64,000 bases of DNA from Leucobacter chromiiresistens (GTDB lineage: Bacteria > Actinomycetota > Actinomycetes > Actinomycetales > Microbacteriaceae), in the NCBI RefSeq assembly GCF_900102345.1, contig NZ_FNKB01000001.1, positions 2,108,001 through 2,172,000 on the forward strand. Direction: 5' to 3'. Positions 17,143-25,509 of the stretch are shown piece after piece (the stretch's first letter is position 1; each line of letters starts with the position of its first letter). The position numbers were made by a program, and so were the translations under genes. The notes under the pieces were generated by a model that saw only the letters and a list, made by a program, of their open reading frames with translations, was not told the origin of the DNA and made no database searches.

Positions 17143-18396
17143 ATGCCTGCTGCCGACGCCTTCATCGAACGTCTTCAGAACGCCCGCGACGCCGCTCGCA
17201 CGCTCGCCGGAGCGACGGCCGACGCGAAGAACGCCGCACTCGAGGCGATCGCCGTCGGCCTCGAGACGGGTGCGCCGAGCATCGTCGACGCCAATGCGCA
17301 GGACCTGGAGCGGGGCGAGCAGAACGGGATTGGCGCCGGGCTGCTCGACCGGCTGCGTCTCGACGACCCCCGCGTGCGCGCACTCGCGGGCGCCGTTCGC
17401 GAGATCATCGCGCTGCCCGACCCGGTCGGCCAGGTGGTGCGGGGCAGCACGCTCGCGAACGGCATCGGCATCAGCCAGGTGCGCGTGCCCTTCGGCGTGA
17501 TCGGCGCGATCTACGAGGCCCGCCCGAACGTCACCATCGACATCGCCGCGCTCGCGCTGAAGAGCGGCAACGGCGTGGTGCTGCGCGGCGGGAGCGCTGC
17601 CGAGCAGACGAACGCCGCTCTCGTCGACATCGTGCAGCGTGCGATCTCGAGCGTCGGGCTGGACGGCGGGGCGGTGCAGACGATCGATCCGTTCGGCCGC
17701 GAGGGCGCGGGGCGCCTGATGCGCGCGCGGGGCTACGTGGACGTGCTGATCCCGCGCGGCAGCGCGGCGCTGATCTCGACCGTGGTCACCGAGTCGACGG
17801 TTCCCGTGATCGAAACCGGCTCGGGCGTCGTGCACGTGTACGTCGACGAGACCGCCGACGACGACATGGCGGTCGACATCGCGCTCAACGCGAAGACCCA
17901 CCGGCCGAGCGTCTGCAACGCGGCCGAGACGCTGCTGGTGCACCGCGGAGCTGCCGATCGCCTGCTGCCGCGGCTCACCGACGCGCTCCGCGATGCCGAC
18001 GTGTCGATGTACGGAGATGCGGCGACGGTCGAGCGGATCGCGGGAATCGCGCCGGCCGACGAGGAGACCTGGTCGACTGAGCATCTCGCGCTGGAGATGG
18101 GGATCCGGGTCGTCGACTCGCTCGACGAGGCCCTCGCCCACATCGAACGCTATTCGACCCGGCACACCGAGGCGATCGTGACCCGGGACTACGCGAATGC
18201 CGAGCGGTTCCTCGCCGAGGTCGACTCCGCCGTGGTCATGGTGAACGCGTCCACGCGCTTCACGGACGGAGGGGAGTTCGGATTCGGAGCCGAGGTCGGC
18301 ATCTCCACGCAGAAGCTGCACGCACGCGGCCCCATGGGGCTGGCGGAGCTGACCAGCACCAAGTGGCTCGTGCGCGGCGCTGGCCAGATACGCTGA
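17143..18396 (+). CDS. proA: Gamma-glutamyl phosphate reductase
   Basis: NADPH-dependent reduction of gamma-glutamyl phosphate to glutamate semialdehyde, the second proline step. The 417-residue aldehyde-dehydrogenase-fold protein has VPFGVIGAIYEARPNVTID, LRGGSAAEQTN, the catalytic Cys in HRPSVCNAAETLL (about 257) and GGEFGFGAEVGISTQKLHARGPMGL. ATG 17143 is chosen from the promoter spacing; ATG 17137 would add two residues. It has its own promoter although it follows proB. Confidence 0.96.
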   Translation: MPAADAFIERLQNARDAARTLAGATADAKNAALEAIAVGLETGAPSIVDANAQDLERGEQNGIGAGLLDRLRLDDPRVRALAGAVREIIALPDPVGQVVRGSTLANGIGISQVRVPFGVIGAIYEARPNVTIDIAALALKSGNGVVLRGGSAAEQTNAALVDIVQRAISSVGLDGGAVQTIDPFGREGAGRLMRARGYVDVLIPRGSAALISTVVTESTVPVIETGSGVVHVYVDETADDDMAVDIALNAKTHRPSVCNAAETLLVHRGAADRLLPRLTDALRDADVSMYGDAATVERIAGIAPADEETWSTEHLALEMGIRVVDSLDEALAHIERYSTRHTEAIVTRDYANAERFLAEVDSAVVMVNASTRFTDGGEFGFGAEVGISTQKLHARGPMGLAELTSTKWLVRGAGQIR

Positions 18397-18406
18397 CGCC
18401 ACCCGC

Positions 18407-18412
18407 TAGACT
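18407..18412 (+). promoter_or_regulatory. -10 element of the small membrane protein-nadD operon
   Basis: TAGACT 41 nt before the ATG at 18454; this one has a leader with an AGGGGAC ribosome site. Confidence 0.45.
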
Positions 18413-18453
18413 GATTCGGTACCACTTTCCGTTACGAACGCAGGGGACCACCA

Positions 18454-18669
18454 ATGTCACTTCTTGCCACGATCGCAGCTGCCGCCGAAGAGGGGCACCA
18501 CATCGTCAATGAGCTGCCGTTCCCGGCCGTCGTCTTCGGCATCGTCGTCTTCGCCATCTTCGCTGTATTCGCGGCGGTCACCTTCTCCTTCCGCGACGTC
18601 GCGAACCGTCACGCGGCGAAGGCCGAGGCGTACGCCCGCGATCACGGCTCAGCGACGCATCACCCGTAA
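18454..18669 (+). CDS. One-helix membrane protein, unknown function
   Basis: A 71-residue protein with one hydrophobic helix (about residues 24-47, VVFGIVVFAIFAVFAAVTF) followed by SFRDVANRHAAKAEAYARDHG and a His-rich tail. The N-terminal MSLLATIAAAAEEGHH suggests an outside N-terminus. It sits between proA and nadD, 12 nt before nadD. The FRDVANRH line looks conserved in actinobacterial proteins at this locus, but I cannot assign a function. Confidence 0.78.
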   Translation: MSLLATIAAAAEEGHHIVNELPFPAVVFGIVVFAIFAVFAAVTFSFRDVANRHAAKAEAYARDHGSATHHP

Positions 18670-18681
18670 AGCGCGTCGAAC

Positions 18682-19278
18682 GTGTCACACACACGTCGGA
18701 TCGGGGTGATGGGCGGAACGTTCGACCCGATCCACCACGGTCATCTCGTCGCGGCGAGCGAGGTCGCCCAGAGCTTCGGGCTCGACGAAGTGCTGTTCGT
18801 CCCCACCGGGCAGCCGTGGCAGAAGCAGAACGTATCCGCGAGCGAGCACCGGTATCTCATGACGGTGATCGCGACCGCGTCGAACCCCCGCTTCACCGTG
18901 AGCCGCGTCGACGTGGATCGCGCGGGCCCCACCTACACGGTCGACACCCTGCGCGATCTGCACGAGCAGCATCTCGACGCCGAGCTGTTCTTCATCTCGG
19001 GAGCCGATGCGGTCGAGCAGATCCTCAGCTGGAAGGACGTCGAGCACCTCTGGGACTACGCGCATTTCATCGCAGTCTCGCGCCCGGGGCACGAGCTCTC
19101 GCTTTCGGGTTTGTCGGAGGAGCACGTAAGCTTGTTGGAAGTTCCCGCGCTGGCGATCTCGTCGACCGACTGTCGGGCGCGAGTCGCCCGAGGTTATCCG
19201 GTGTGGTACCTCGTCCCGGACGGTGTGGTGCAGTACATTGCGAAGCACGGGCTATACACCGAGGAAGCGACTAAGTGA
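18682..19278 (+). CDS. nadD: Nicotinate-nucleotide adenylyltransferase
   Basis: Adenylates nicotinate mononucleotide to deamido-NAD in NAD synthesis. The 198-residue protein has the nucleotidyltransferase signature [11 protein letters not shown] near the N-terminus, [22 protein letters not shown] and the C-terminal ISSTDCRAR that binds ATP phosphates. GTG start; no good ribosome site, so coupling from the preceding gene is likely. Its TGA overlaps the next ATG (TGATG). Confidence 0.95.
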   Translation: MSHTRRIGVMGGTFDPIHHGHLVAASEVAQSFGLDEVLFVPTGQPWQKQNVSASEHRYLMTVIATASNPRFTVSRVDVDRAGPTYTVDTLRDLHEQHLDAELFFISGADAVEQILSWKDVEHLWDYAHFIAVSRPGHELSLSGLSEEHVSLLEVPALAISSTDCRARVARGYPVWYLVPDGVVQYIAKHGLYTEEATK

Positions 19279-21134
19279 TGAGCGAGCAGGACGAACAACG
19301 ACCGCTGACCCGGCGTGAGCGACGCATGCGCGACCTCGGGGAAACCGGAGCCATGGATCTCTCCGAGATCGGGGAAGCGGCGAGCGATGCGCCGCAGCCG
19401 GAGGCGCCCGCCGCGCGCCCGGCGACGGAGGCGGATATCGAGATCTCCCCGTTCCATCCCGACGGAACCCCGCGCAGCCGGCGAGAGATGCGGCAGCTGC
19501 GCGAGGAAGCCCTCGCCGAACTCGCCGCGCGCAGCGGGGGATCCGCAGCAGCGGGAGCAGCAGCCGATGGCGAGTCGTTTGCGGCGGGGGAGCCCGTCGT
19601 GGCCGAGCAGACGGAGTCGGGGGACGAAACTCCGGCTGAGCCGGAGACCCCCGCTGCAGCGAACGTCGCCGAGCCGAAGGCGCCCGCGCAGGAGCCGGAG
19701 ACGCCTGAGCAGGAGCCCGAGACGCCCGCTCAGGTCATCGAGGAGCCGGTCGTTCCCGAGCCCGAGGCGCCCATCGCTTCCGGCGACCCCGTGAGCGAGG
19801 AGCCCGCGAGCGATGAGCCCGACTTCGACACGCTCATGTCGCCGCCGACGGAGCCCTTCACGGTCGAAGAGCTGCGCGAGGCGGAATCCTCCGAGAACAC
19901 CGAATCGTCCGAGCAGTCCGGGGCCTCCGAGCTCGCCGCTCGCGGCGAGGGCGGATCGGAAGCAGCGGAGCACGTTACGACGGGCGAGCCCGACGCCGAG
20001 CCGACCGAAGCGACGGTGGAGCCGGAGGAGACCGACGCCCCGGTCAAGAGCAAGCGGCGCTTCCCGTGGCAGCGTTCGAAGCAGGCCGAAGAGCCCTCCG
20101 ACGAGACCGGCGAGGCGGCGCACCCGGTGGCCGCAGCCGACGCGACGGCCACCGGCGCTCCCGAGACCGCCGTGCTCGAGTCGATCGACGCCGAGCCGAT
20201 CGACGCCGGGTCGTTCGAGGCGGAGACCGCGCCGCCCGCATCCGCTGCAGCGGGCTCCGGCGCCGAGGACGCATCGGGCGCGCCCGAGACCGAGCCGGTG
20301 ATCGCAGAGCTCGTCGACGAGAGCACGGACCAGTCGGTCGCGCGCGACGAGCGCAGCGAGGCCGAGACCACTGTGCTCGACGCGGCGCCGGCCGCACCGG
20401 CGGCTCCCGCACCTGCGGACGCCCCTGAGGACCTGCCGACGGCACCCCCGGAGACGACGGCGCTGCCCGCTCAGGGTGTCGACACGGCGCCTTCGGCTGA
20501 GGAGGCGTCGGCCGAACGGGCGTCGACGCCCGGAGCCGAGCGCACGAGCGCGGGGAATCCGCAGCAGCGTGAGAACTACTCGTTCCCCGACATCGCGCCC
20601 CCCGAGGAGTGGCGATCGGTGTTCGACGACCCCTCGGGGCGCGAGTTCCCCGCGCGAAGCGGCAACGCGCAGAACGACGGCGACTTCGACGACCTGATCT
20701 CCCGCGCGGTCGCGCAGGAGGGGTCGACGAGCAGCACGGGCACGTCCGCCCTGATCCTGCCCTCGATGCCCGAGGACACCGGCGGCCTCACCGGCCCGCT
20801 CGGAGCCACCGGCGACCTGTACGTGACGGGTTCGTTGAAGCTGCCGAAGTCGCTCGGCGAGACCGGGGGGCACTCGGCCCTGCACGACTCGATCGAGATG
20901 GATCCCATCACCGGGGATCACATGCCGCACCGAGACGACGCGAACGAGGGCCCCGCCCCCGTCTCCGCCCGCCACGCGGTCAGCGCTCGAGTCGACTCCG
21001 GCATCCCCGTGGTCGCGAAGCCCACGCGGGAGAAGAGCAAGCTGCCGCTCGTGCTGTCGCTGACCGGCGGCGGTCTGCTGATCGTCGTCGTCGGCCTCGG
21101 GGCCTGGGGCGCGAGCAACGGCTTCTTCGGCTGA
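19278..21134 (+). CDS. Large acidic low-complexity protein with a C-terminal membrane helix
   Basis: A 618-residue protein of unknown function. It opens with a charged segment ([20 protein letters not shown]) that contains two RxxRRxxR-like basic stretches, then about 450 residues of Glu/Pro/Ala/Ser/Thr-rich disorder, a more ordered stretch near residues 430-540 (NYSFPDIAPPEEWRSVFDD, SALILPSMPEDTGGLTGPLG), a conserved-looking GEKTREKSKLPLV-like junction and a single helix of about 20 residues near the C-terminus with only a short tail. This suggests a long cytoplasmic arm on a C-terminal anchor. Coupled to nadD by TGATG and followed by rsfS, so it may be expressed with ribosome-linked genes. 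Confidence 0.75.
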   Translation: MSEQDEQRPLTRRERRMRDLGETGAMDLSEIGEAASDAPQPEAPAARPATEADIEISPFHPDGTPRSRREMRQLREEALAELAARSGGSAAAGAAADGESFAAGEPVVAEQTESGDETPAEPETPAAANVAEPKAPAQEPETPEQEPETPAQVIEEPVVPEPEAPIASGDPVSEEPASDEPDFDTLMSPPTEPFTVEELREAESSENTESSEQSGASELAARGEGGSEAAEHVTTGEPDAEPTEATVEPEETDAPVKSKRRFPWQRSKQAEEPSDETGEAAHPVAAADATATGAPETAVLESIDAEPIDAGSFEAETAPPASAAAGSGAEDASGAPETEPVIAELVDESTDQSVARDERSEAETTVLDAAPAAPAAPAPADAPEDLPTAPPETTALPAQGVDTAPSAEEASAERASTPGAERTSAGNPQQRENYSFPDIAPPEEWRSVFDDPSGREFPARSGNAQNDGDFDDLISRAVAQEGSTSSTGTSALILPSMPEDTGGLTGPLGATGDLYVTGSLKLPKSLGETGGHSALHDSIEMDPITGDHMPHRDDANEGPAPVSARHAVSARVDSGIPVVAKPTREKSKLPLVLSLTGGGLLIVVVGLGAWGASNGFFG

Positions 21135-21170
21135 CCGGCCGAAGCATACAGAGCGAACGAAGGACACGAA

Positions 21171-21572
21171 CTGAACGCTGCAACTGACGCACGAGATGTG
21201 CGAAGCGACCTGAAGCTGGCGGTGAATGCCGCCGACGCGAAGGGCGCCACGGCGCCCGTGGTGCTCGAAGTGACCGAGCAGTTCGGCCTCGCCGACGTGT
21301 TCCTGATCGTCAGCGGCTCCGTCGAGCGCAACGTCCAGGCGATCTCGGACGGCATCGAGGACGCCCTGAACGAGGCGGGCGTGCGTACGGTGCGCCGCGA
21401 GGGCCGTGAGAGCGGACGCTGGATCCTGCTCGACTTCGGCGACCTCATTGTGCACGTCTTCCACCAGGAGGAGCGGGACTTCTACCAGCTCGAGCGGCTC
21501 TGGCAGGACTGCCCGTCGATCGACCTGGCCGAGTTCTCGGCGCCCGTCGAGCAGGAGCCGGCGGGCGACTGA
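21171..21572 (+). CDS. rsfS: Ribosomal silencing factor RsfS, probable CTG start
   Basis: Binds L14 on the 50S subunit and blocks subunit joining when nutrients are low. Core lines are VFLIVSGSVERNVQAISDGIEDAL, GRESGRWILLDFGDLIVHVFHQEERDFYQLERLW, typical of RsfS. GTG at 21198 has no ribosome site, whereas an in-frame CTG at 21171 has AAGGA at a 6-nt distance and adds MNAATDARD, giving 133 residues and a usual N-terminal length. A tool limited to ATG, GTG and TTG would start at 21198 (124 residues). Function is secure; the start is inference. Confidence 0.93.
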   Translation: MNAATDARDVRSDLKLAVNAADAKGATAPVVLEVTEQFGLADVFLIVSGSVERNVQAISDGIEDALNEAGVRTVRREGRESGRWILLDFGDLIVHVFHQEERDFYQLERLWQDCPSIDLAEFSAPVEQEPAGD

Positions 21573-21666
21573 GCGTGACGCGCCCGAGATTCTGCGATTT
21601 GGTCTTCGGGTAGCCGGGTGATGTACAGTAGAAGAGTTGTCGGGCGAGAATTCGTCCGACTTCCCT

Positions 21667-21742
21667 GGGTCTATGGCGCAGCTGGTAGCGCACCTGCATG
21701 GCATGCAGGGGGTCAGGGGTTCGAGTCCCCTTAGATCCACCA
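21667..21742 (+). tRNA. tRNA-Ala (anticodon GGC)
   Basis: Acceptor arms GGGTCTA and TAGATCC (one G-U), discriminator A and an encoded CCA. Anticodon stem CCTGC/GCAGG encloses ATGGCAT, anticodon GGC. T-arm GGGGTTCGAGTCCCC. A -10-like TACAGT lies at 21624-21629. Confidence 0.95.
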
Positions 21743-21745
21743 CCT

Positions 21746-21785
21746 CGAGAACAGCCCCGCTTCGGCGGGGCTGTTCTCGTTTCTA
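21746..21785 (+). terminator. Terminator after tRNA-Ala
   Basis: Perfect 15-bp stem (arm CGAGAACAGCCCCGC) with a TTCG loop and a TTTCT tail. It also faces the end of the minus-strand metal transporter operon. Confidence 0.85.
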
Positions 21786-21832
21786 CGGGCGGCGCGCTGC
21801 GAAGCGACGTTGCGGCGCGCTGCACCCGTCGG

Positions 21833-22720
21833 TCAGGTGGGGCGAGCCGCTTCGCTCGCACGCCCCGAGGCGCGCCGTCGCCGGCGGAACGCGCGCACGA
21901 GCAAGCCCTGTCTCGGGCTGCCGAGGTAGGCGAGCGCGAAGGCGACCCCCTGCACCAGAATCACCAGGCCCCCTGACGATGCGTCGAGCCAGAAGCTCAC
22001 CATGATGCCCACCACGGAGCAGCTCGCGGAGAGCACCGGGGCGATGACGAGCATCCGACCGAACCGGTCGGTGAGCAGGTACGCCGTGGCCCCCGGGATG
22101 ATGAGCATCGCGACCACGAGGATCACGCCGACCACCTGCAGTGCGACCACGGAGGTCAGGGCGAGCAGCCCGAGCAGGAGCGCGCCGAGCCGGCGCGGGC
22201 TGAGGCCGATCGCGTGCGCGTGCGTCGGGTCGAAGGCGTACAGCGTCAGGTCGCGGCGTTTCACGATCAGCACGACGAACGCCACGGCGGCCAGCACGGC
22301 GATCTGCAGGAGGTCGCCGTCGGAGACCCCGAGGATGTTGCCGAACACGATGTGCGTGAGATCGGTCTGGCTCGGGATCACGGAGATCAGCACGAGCCCG
22401 AGCGCGAACAGCGTGGTGAACACGATGCCGATCGCCGCATCCTCCTTCACCCGGCTCGTATCGCGGATCGCGCCGATGAGCGCCACCGCGAGGAAGCCGA
22501 ACACGAGCGCCCCGAGCGCGAAGGGGGCGCCGACGAGGTAGGCGAGCACGACGCCGGGCAGCACGGCGTGCGAGACGGCGTCGCCCATGAGCGACCAGCC
22601 GGTGAGCACCAGCCAGCATGAGAGCAGCGCGCACACGACGGCGGCGATCGTCGTCGTGACGAGCGCCCGCACCATGAACTCGTATTGGAGGGGCTCGAGG
22701 AGGAAGTCGAGGGGCGTCAC
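21833..22720 (-). CDS. Metal ABC transporter permease (Mn/Zn family)
   Basis: Membrane subunit of a three-gene ABC importer. The 295-residue protein has eight to nine hydrophobic helices of the ABC-3 family; it begins MTPLDFLLEPLQYEFMVRALV and contains SWLVLTGWSLMGDAVSHAVLPGVVLAY, the family signature at the first helices, and VALQVVGVILVVAMLIIPGATAYLL. GTG start overlapping the ATPase stop by 4 nt (GTGA). Last gene of the operon. Confidence 0.93.
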   Translation of the reverse strand: MTPLDFLLEPLQYEFMVRALVTTTIAAVVCALLSCWLVLTGWSLMGDAVSHAVLPGVVLAYLVGAPFALGALVFGFLAVALIGAIRDTSRVKEDAAIGIVFTTLFALGLVLISVIPSQTDLTHIVFGNILGVSDGDLLQIAVLAAVAFVVLIVKRRDLTLYAFDPTHAHAIGLSPRRLGALLLGLLALTSVVALQVVGVILVVAMLIIPGATAYLLTDRFGRMLVIAPVLSASCSVVGIMVSFWLDASSGGLVILVQGVAFALAYLGSPRQGLLVRAFRRRRRASGRASEAARPT

Positions 22721-23514
22721 GCGGTATCTCCCGTGGTCGGTTGCGTGCGGTCAGCGGTCGCGCTGCTCTCCGCGGTGCTCATCGTCTCGGGTGCGGCCCG
22801 CTCGAGACCGAATGCCCGAGCGAGCCGCTCCGGCGTCAGCGCCTCCCGCACCGGGCCCCGGAAGAGCACCGTGCGCAGCAGCAGGGCGGCCTCGTCGGCG
22901 AGATCGGGGAGGGCGTGCAGGTCGTGCGTCGATACGAGCACCGTGCGTCCGCTGCCCGCGAGTTCGCGGAGCAGCCGTACGATCGTCGCCTCGCTGCGCT
23001 GATCGACGCCTGCGAACGGCTCGTCGAGCAGCAGCGTCTCCGCGTCCTGGGCGATGCACCTCGCGACGAAGGCGCGCTTCTTCTGCCCGCCCGACAGCGA
23101 GCCGATCTGGCGGTCGCCCAGGTCCGCGAGCTCGACGCGCTCGAGGGCGTGCTCCACCGCGCGCCGGTCGGCGGAGCCCGCGCGCCGCGTGATGCCCAGA
23201 CGCCCGTACCGGCCCATCATCACCACGTCTCGCACGGAGACGGGAAACGCCCAGTCGACGTCCTCGCTCTGCGGAACGTACGCGACCCGCCCGCTCGCGC
23301 GGGCGGCCGCTGGGGTCGACCCGCCGATGCGGACCGTGCCGCCCTCGGGTCTCACCGCCCCCATGATCGACTTGAAGAGCGTCGACTTGCCCGAGCCGTT
23401 CATGCCGATGAGGCCGGTCACGCAGCCCGCGTCCACCTGCAGCGACGCGTCGTCGAGCGCCAGCACGTCGCCATACCGCACCGTGACGCTCTGCACGTCG
23501 ATGGCGGCGGTCAC
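22717..23514 (-). CDS. Metal ABC transporter ATP-binding protein
   Basis: ATPase of the metal importer, 265 residues. Walker A GMNGSGKSTLFK, Q-loop VPQSEDVDW, signature LSGGQKKR, Walker B TLLLDEPFAGVD and the switch His in STHDLH are all present. VDWAFPVSVRDVVMMGRYG is typical of Mn/Zn-type ATPases. The C-terminus is Thr/Ala-rich. GTG start overlaps the stop of the binding-protein gene by 4 nt. Confidence 0.94.
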   Translation of the reverse strand: MTAAIDVQSVTVRYGDVLALDDASLQVDAGCVTGLIGMNGSGKSTLFKSIMGAVRPEGGTVRIGGSTPAAARASGRVAYVPQSEDVDWAFPVSVRDVVMMGRYGRLGITRRAGSADRRAVEHALERVELADLGDRQIGSLSGGQKKRAFVARCIAQDAETLLLDEPFAGVDQRSEATIVRLLRELAGSGRTVLVSTHDLHALPDLADEAALLLRTVLFRGPVREALTPERLARAFGLERAAPETMSTAESSATADRTQPTTGDTA

Positions 23515-24518
23515 GATCGTTCCTCGGGTGCAGCGCTCAAGGCCTCGACGATGACGTCGGTGTCGTGGGCGAGCAGGTCGAGGTACGTCGGCACCGGCCC
23601 GTCGGGCTCGGAGAGCGAATCGACGTACAGGGTGCCCCCGAAGGCGGCTCCCGACGCCTCCGCCACCTGCTTCATCGGTCGATCTGAGACGGTCGACTCG
23701 CAGAACACCGCTGGCACATCGTGATCCCTCACGAACTCGATGGTGTCTGCGATCTGACGCGGCGTCGCCTGCTGCTCGGCGTTCACAGGCCAGATGTAGC
23801 GCTCGGTGAGGCCCGCATCCCGCGCCAGGTAGGAGAAGGCCCCCTCGCAGGTGACGAGGGCGCGGTGCGACTCGGGGAGCGCGGCGACGGCATTCGCGAG
23901 GCGATCCTGCACCTGCTGCAGTTCCGCCTGATACGCGTCGCCCCGCTCGGCGAACTCGTCGGCGTGCTCGGGGGCCAGATCGCTGAAGGCGTCCACCATG
24001 CGGTCGACGTAGAGCTGCGCGTTGCGCGGGCTCATCCACGCGTGCGGATTCGGCTTGCCGGCGTACGCGTCGCCGGCGATGTCGATGGGATCGATGCCGT
24101 CGGAGACGACGACATGGGGAACATCGGCTTGGTCGACGAAGCGTGCGAACCACGCCTCGAGCCCGAGACCGTTGTCGAGAATCAGGTCGGCCTCGGAGGC
24201 CTTGGCGATGTCGAGCGGGGTGGGCTCGTAGCCGTGGATCTCGGCGCCTACCTTCGTGATGGAGCGCACGTCGAGACGATCGCCGCCGACCTCCCGGGCC
24301 ATGTCGGCCAGCACGGTGAATGTGGTGAGCACGACGGGGCGCTCGTCGTCGGCGGCTCCCGCGCCGGCCGTGTCATCGGCCGTCGACGGCGCACCGCAGC
24401 CGGTGAGGATCAGCGCCGCGCCGACCAGCGCCATCGCGCTTCGGAGCCCCCGCCGCTTCCACCGCTGCGTCTGCTCGCTCTCCCGCTTCCTCCGCACCTC
24501 CACGGCCCGAATCTGCAC
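23511..24518 (-). CDS. Metal-binding lipoprotein of ABC transporter, Mn-type ligands
   Basis: Substrate-binding protein (cluster A-I, ZnuA/PsaA family), 335 residues from GTG 24518, which has GGAAGG upstream; the frame is open further but crosses the operator. N-terminal signal ends in the lipobox LTGC. Candidate metal ligands are His in IHGYEPTP, His in NPHAWMS, Glu in CEGAFSYL and Asp in LYVDSLS. A His-His-Glu-Asp set is that of Mn-type PsaA/MntC proteins, whereas ZnuA uses three His, and there is no His-rich loop. Manganese is therefore the favoured substrate, iron possible. Confidence 0.92.
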   Translation of the reverse strand: MQIRAVEVRRKRESEQTQRWKRRGLRSAMALVGAALILTGCGAPSTADDTAGAGAADDERPVVLTTFTVLADMAREVGGDRLDVRSITKVGAEIHGYEPTPLDIAKASEADLILDNGLGLEAWFARFVDQADVPHVVVSDGIDPIDIAGDAYAGKPNPHAWMSPRNAQLYVDRMVDAFSDLAPEHADEFAERGDAYQAELQQVQDRLANAVAALPESHRALVTCEGAFSYLARDAGLTERYIWPVNAEQQATPRQIADTIEFVRDHDVPAVFCESTVSDRPMKQVAEASGAAFGGTLYVDSLSEPDGPVPTYLDLLAHDTDVIVEALSAAPEERS

Positions 24519-24548
24519 GCTCCACCGCCTTCCAGTCTCGACGAACCT

Positions 24549-24572
24549 GAAAGTTCGGCATACCGAACTTTC
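24549..24572. promoter_or_regulatory. Palindromic operator of the metal transporter operon
   Basis: Perfect inverted repeat GAAAGTTCGG - CATA - CCGAACTTTC. A minus-strand -10, TACCAT (24583-24578), places the transcript start inside it, so a bound repressor would block initiation. Layout fits a DtxR/MntR-type metalloregulator; the regulator itself is not in the window. Confidence 0.7.
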
Positions 24573-24618
24573 CTGCGATGGTAGCGGAACGGCGTCGGAA
24601 TGGCGAGTGCATACCGCG

Positions 24619-24624
24619 TACACT
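24619..24624 (+). promoter_or_regulatory. Leaderless-type -10 of crcB1
   Basis: TACACT, 7 nt before the GTG at 24632. It leaves no 5' leader for a fluoride riboswitch. Confidence 0.5.
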
Positions 24625-24631
24625 GATCCGA

Positions 24632-25075
24632 GTGACCTCCCGCGCCAGCCTGATCGAGCTCGGGCTGGTCGTGCTCGGGGGAGCGGTCGGGTCGCTCGGC
24701 CGCGCAGCGGTCTCCGCAGCCCTCGCAGCGCCGACCGACGGGCACGGGCTGCCGTGCGCGACCCTCCTGGTGAACGTGACCGGAGCGTTCGCGCTCGGGC
24801 TGCTCGTCGAGGTCATCGCCCACCGGAGCGATCCGGCACGACGTCGCATCCGCCTGCTCCTCGGCACCGGGCTGCTCGGCGGCTTCACCACGTACAGTCT
24901 GCTGGCCGGAGAACTCGCCGAGTCGCTGCTCGCGGGTCGATACGCTCTCGCGGCCGTCTACGCGGCAGCGACACTCCTCGGGGGCGCGCTGGCGGGCTGG
25001 CTCGGTCTCCTCGCCGGGCGGGGCATCGCGCAGGCCGGCGCACGCGATGCGCAGGGAGCAGGGCCGCACCGATGA
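24632..25075 (+). CDS. crcB: Fluoride channel subunit CrcB/Fluc, first copy
   Basis: Half of a dimeric fluoride exporter. The 147-residue protein has four hydrophobic helices and the family motifs GGAVGSLGR, TLLVNVTGAFALG (pore Asn) and GLLGGFTTYSL (Phe and Thr lining the pore). Start GTG follows from the promoter spacing. ATGA overlap with a second crcB makes a heterodimer likely, the usual arrangement in actinobacteria. Confidence 0.94.
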   Translation: MTSRASLIELGLVVLGGAVGSLGRAAVSAALAAPTDGHGLPCATLLVNVTGAFALGLLVEVIAHRSDPARRRIRLLLGTGLLGGFTTYSLLAGELAESLLAGRYALAAVYAAATLLGGALAGWLGLLAGRGIAQAGARDAQGAGPHR

Positions 25076-25443
25076 ACAAGGCGGGACTGGCGCTCGCCAT
25101 CGCGGCGGCCGGCGGAATCGGCGCGGGCGCCCGGCACCTCATCGACCAGGCGCTCGGCTCGCGCGTGCGCGGCCGCTTTCCGTGGGGGATCCTCGTCGTG
25201 AACCTGACCGGGGCGTTCGCGATCGGCGTGCTGGCGGGTCTCGCCGCCGATCATCCGCTCGCCGTCGTCGCGACGACGGGCTTCCTCGGCGGCTACACGA
25301 CGTTCAGCACGGCGAGCCTCGATACGGTGCAGCTCCTCGGGCAGCGACGCTACCGCGCCGCGCTCGCCAACGGGGCCGGGATGCTCGTGGCGGCCGTCGC
25401 GCTCGCGGTGTGCGGAATCCTGCTCGGGCGATCCCTCGTCTGA
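25072..25443 (+). CDS. crcB: Fluoride channel subunit CrcB/Fluc, second copy
   Basis: Partner of the preceding subunit, 123 residues and four helices. Motifs GGIGAGARHLID, ILVVNLTGAFAIG and GFLGGYTTFSTASLD are present. Overlaps the first copy by 4 nt (ATGA). The two copies differ clearly in sequence, as expected of paired rather than duplicated subunits. Confidence 0.95.
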   Translation: MNKAGLALAIAAAGGIGAGARHLIDQALGSRVRGRFPWGILVVNLTGAFAIGVLAGLAADHPLAVVATTGFLGGYTTFSTASLDTVQLLGQRRYRAALANGAGMLVAAVALAVCGILLGRSLV

Positions 25444-25509
25444 CCCGCGCCCGTCACGCAGCCCGCCGCCGCTCGCGCAGCCTCGGCGTCGTCGTCGCGG
25501 CGCCGTCCG

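Noticed and set aside
19194..21743. Minus-strand frame of about 850 codons over the acidic protein and rsfS
   Set aside because: It runs into the tRNA-Ala gene and mirrors the low-complexity plus-strand gene.
24519..24623. Longer N-terminus for the metal-binding lipoprotein
   Set aside because: It would cross the operator and predicted promoter and place the signal peptide about 75 residues in.
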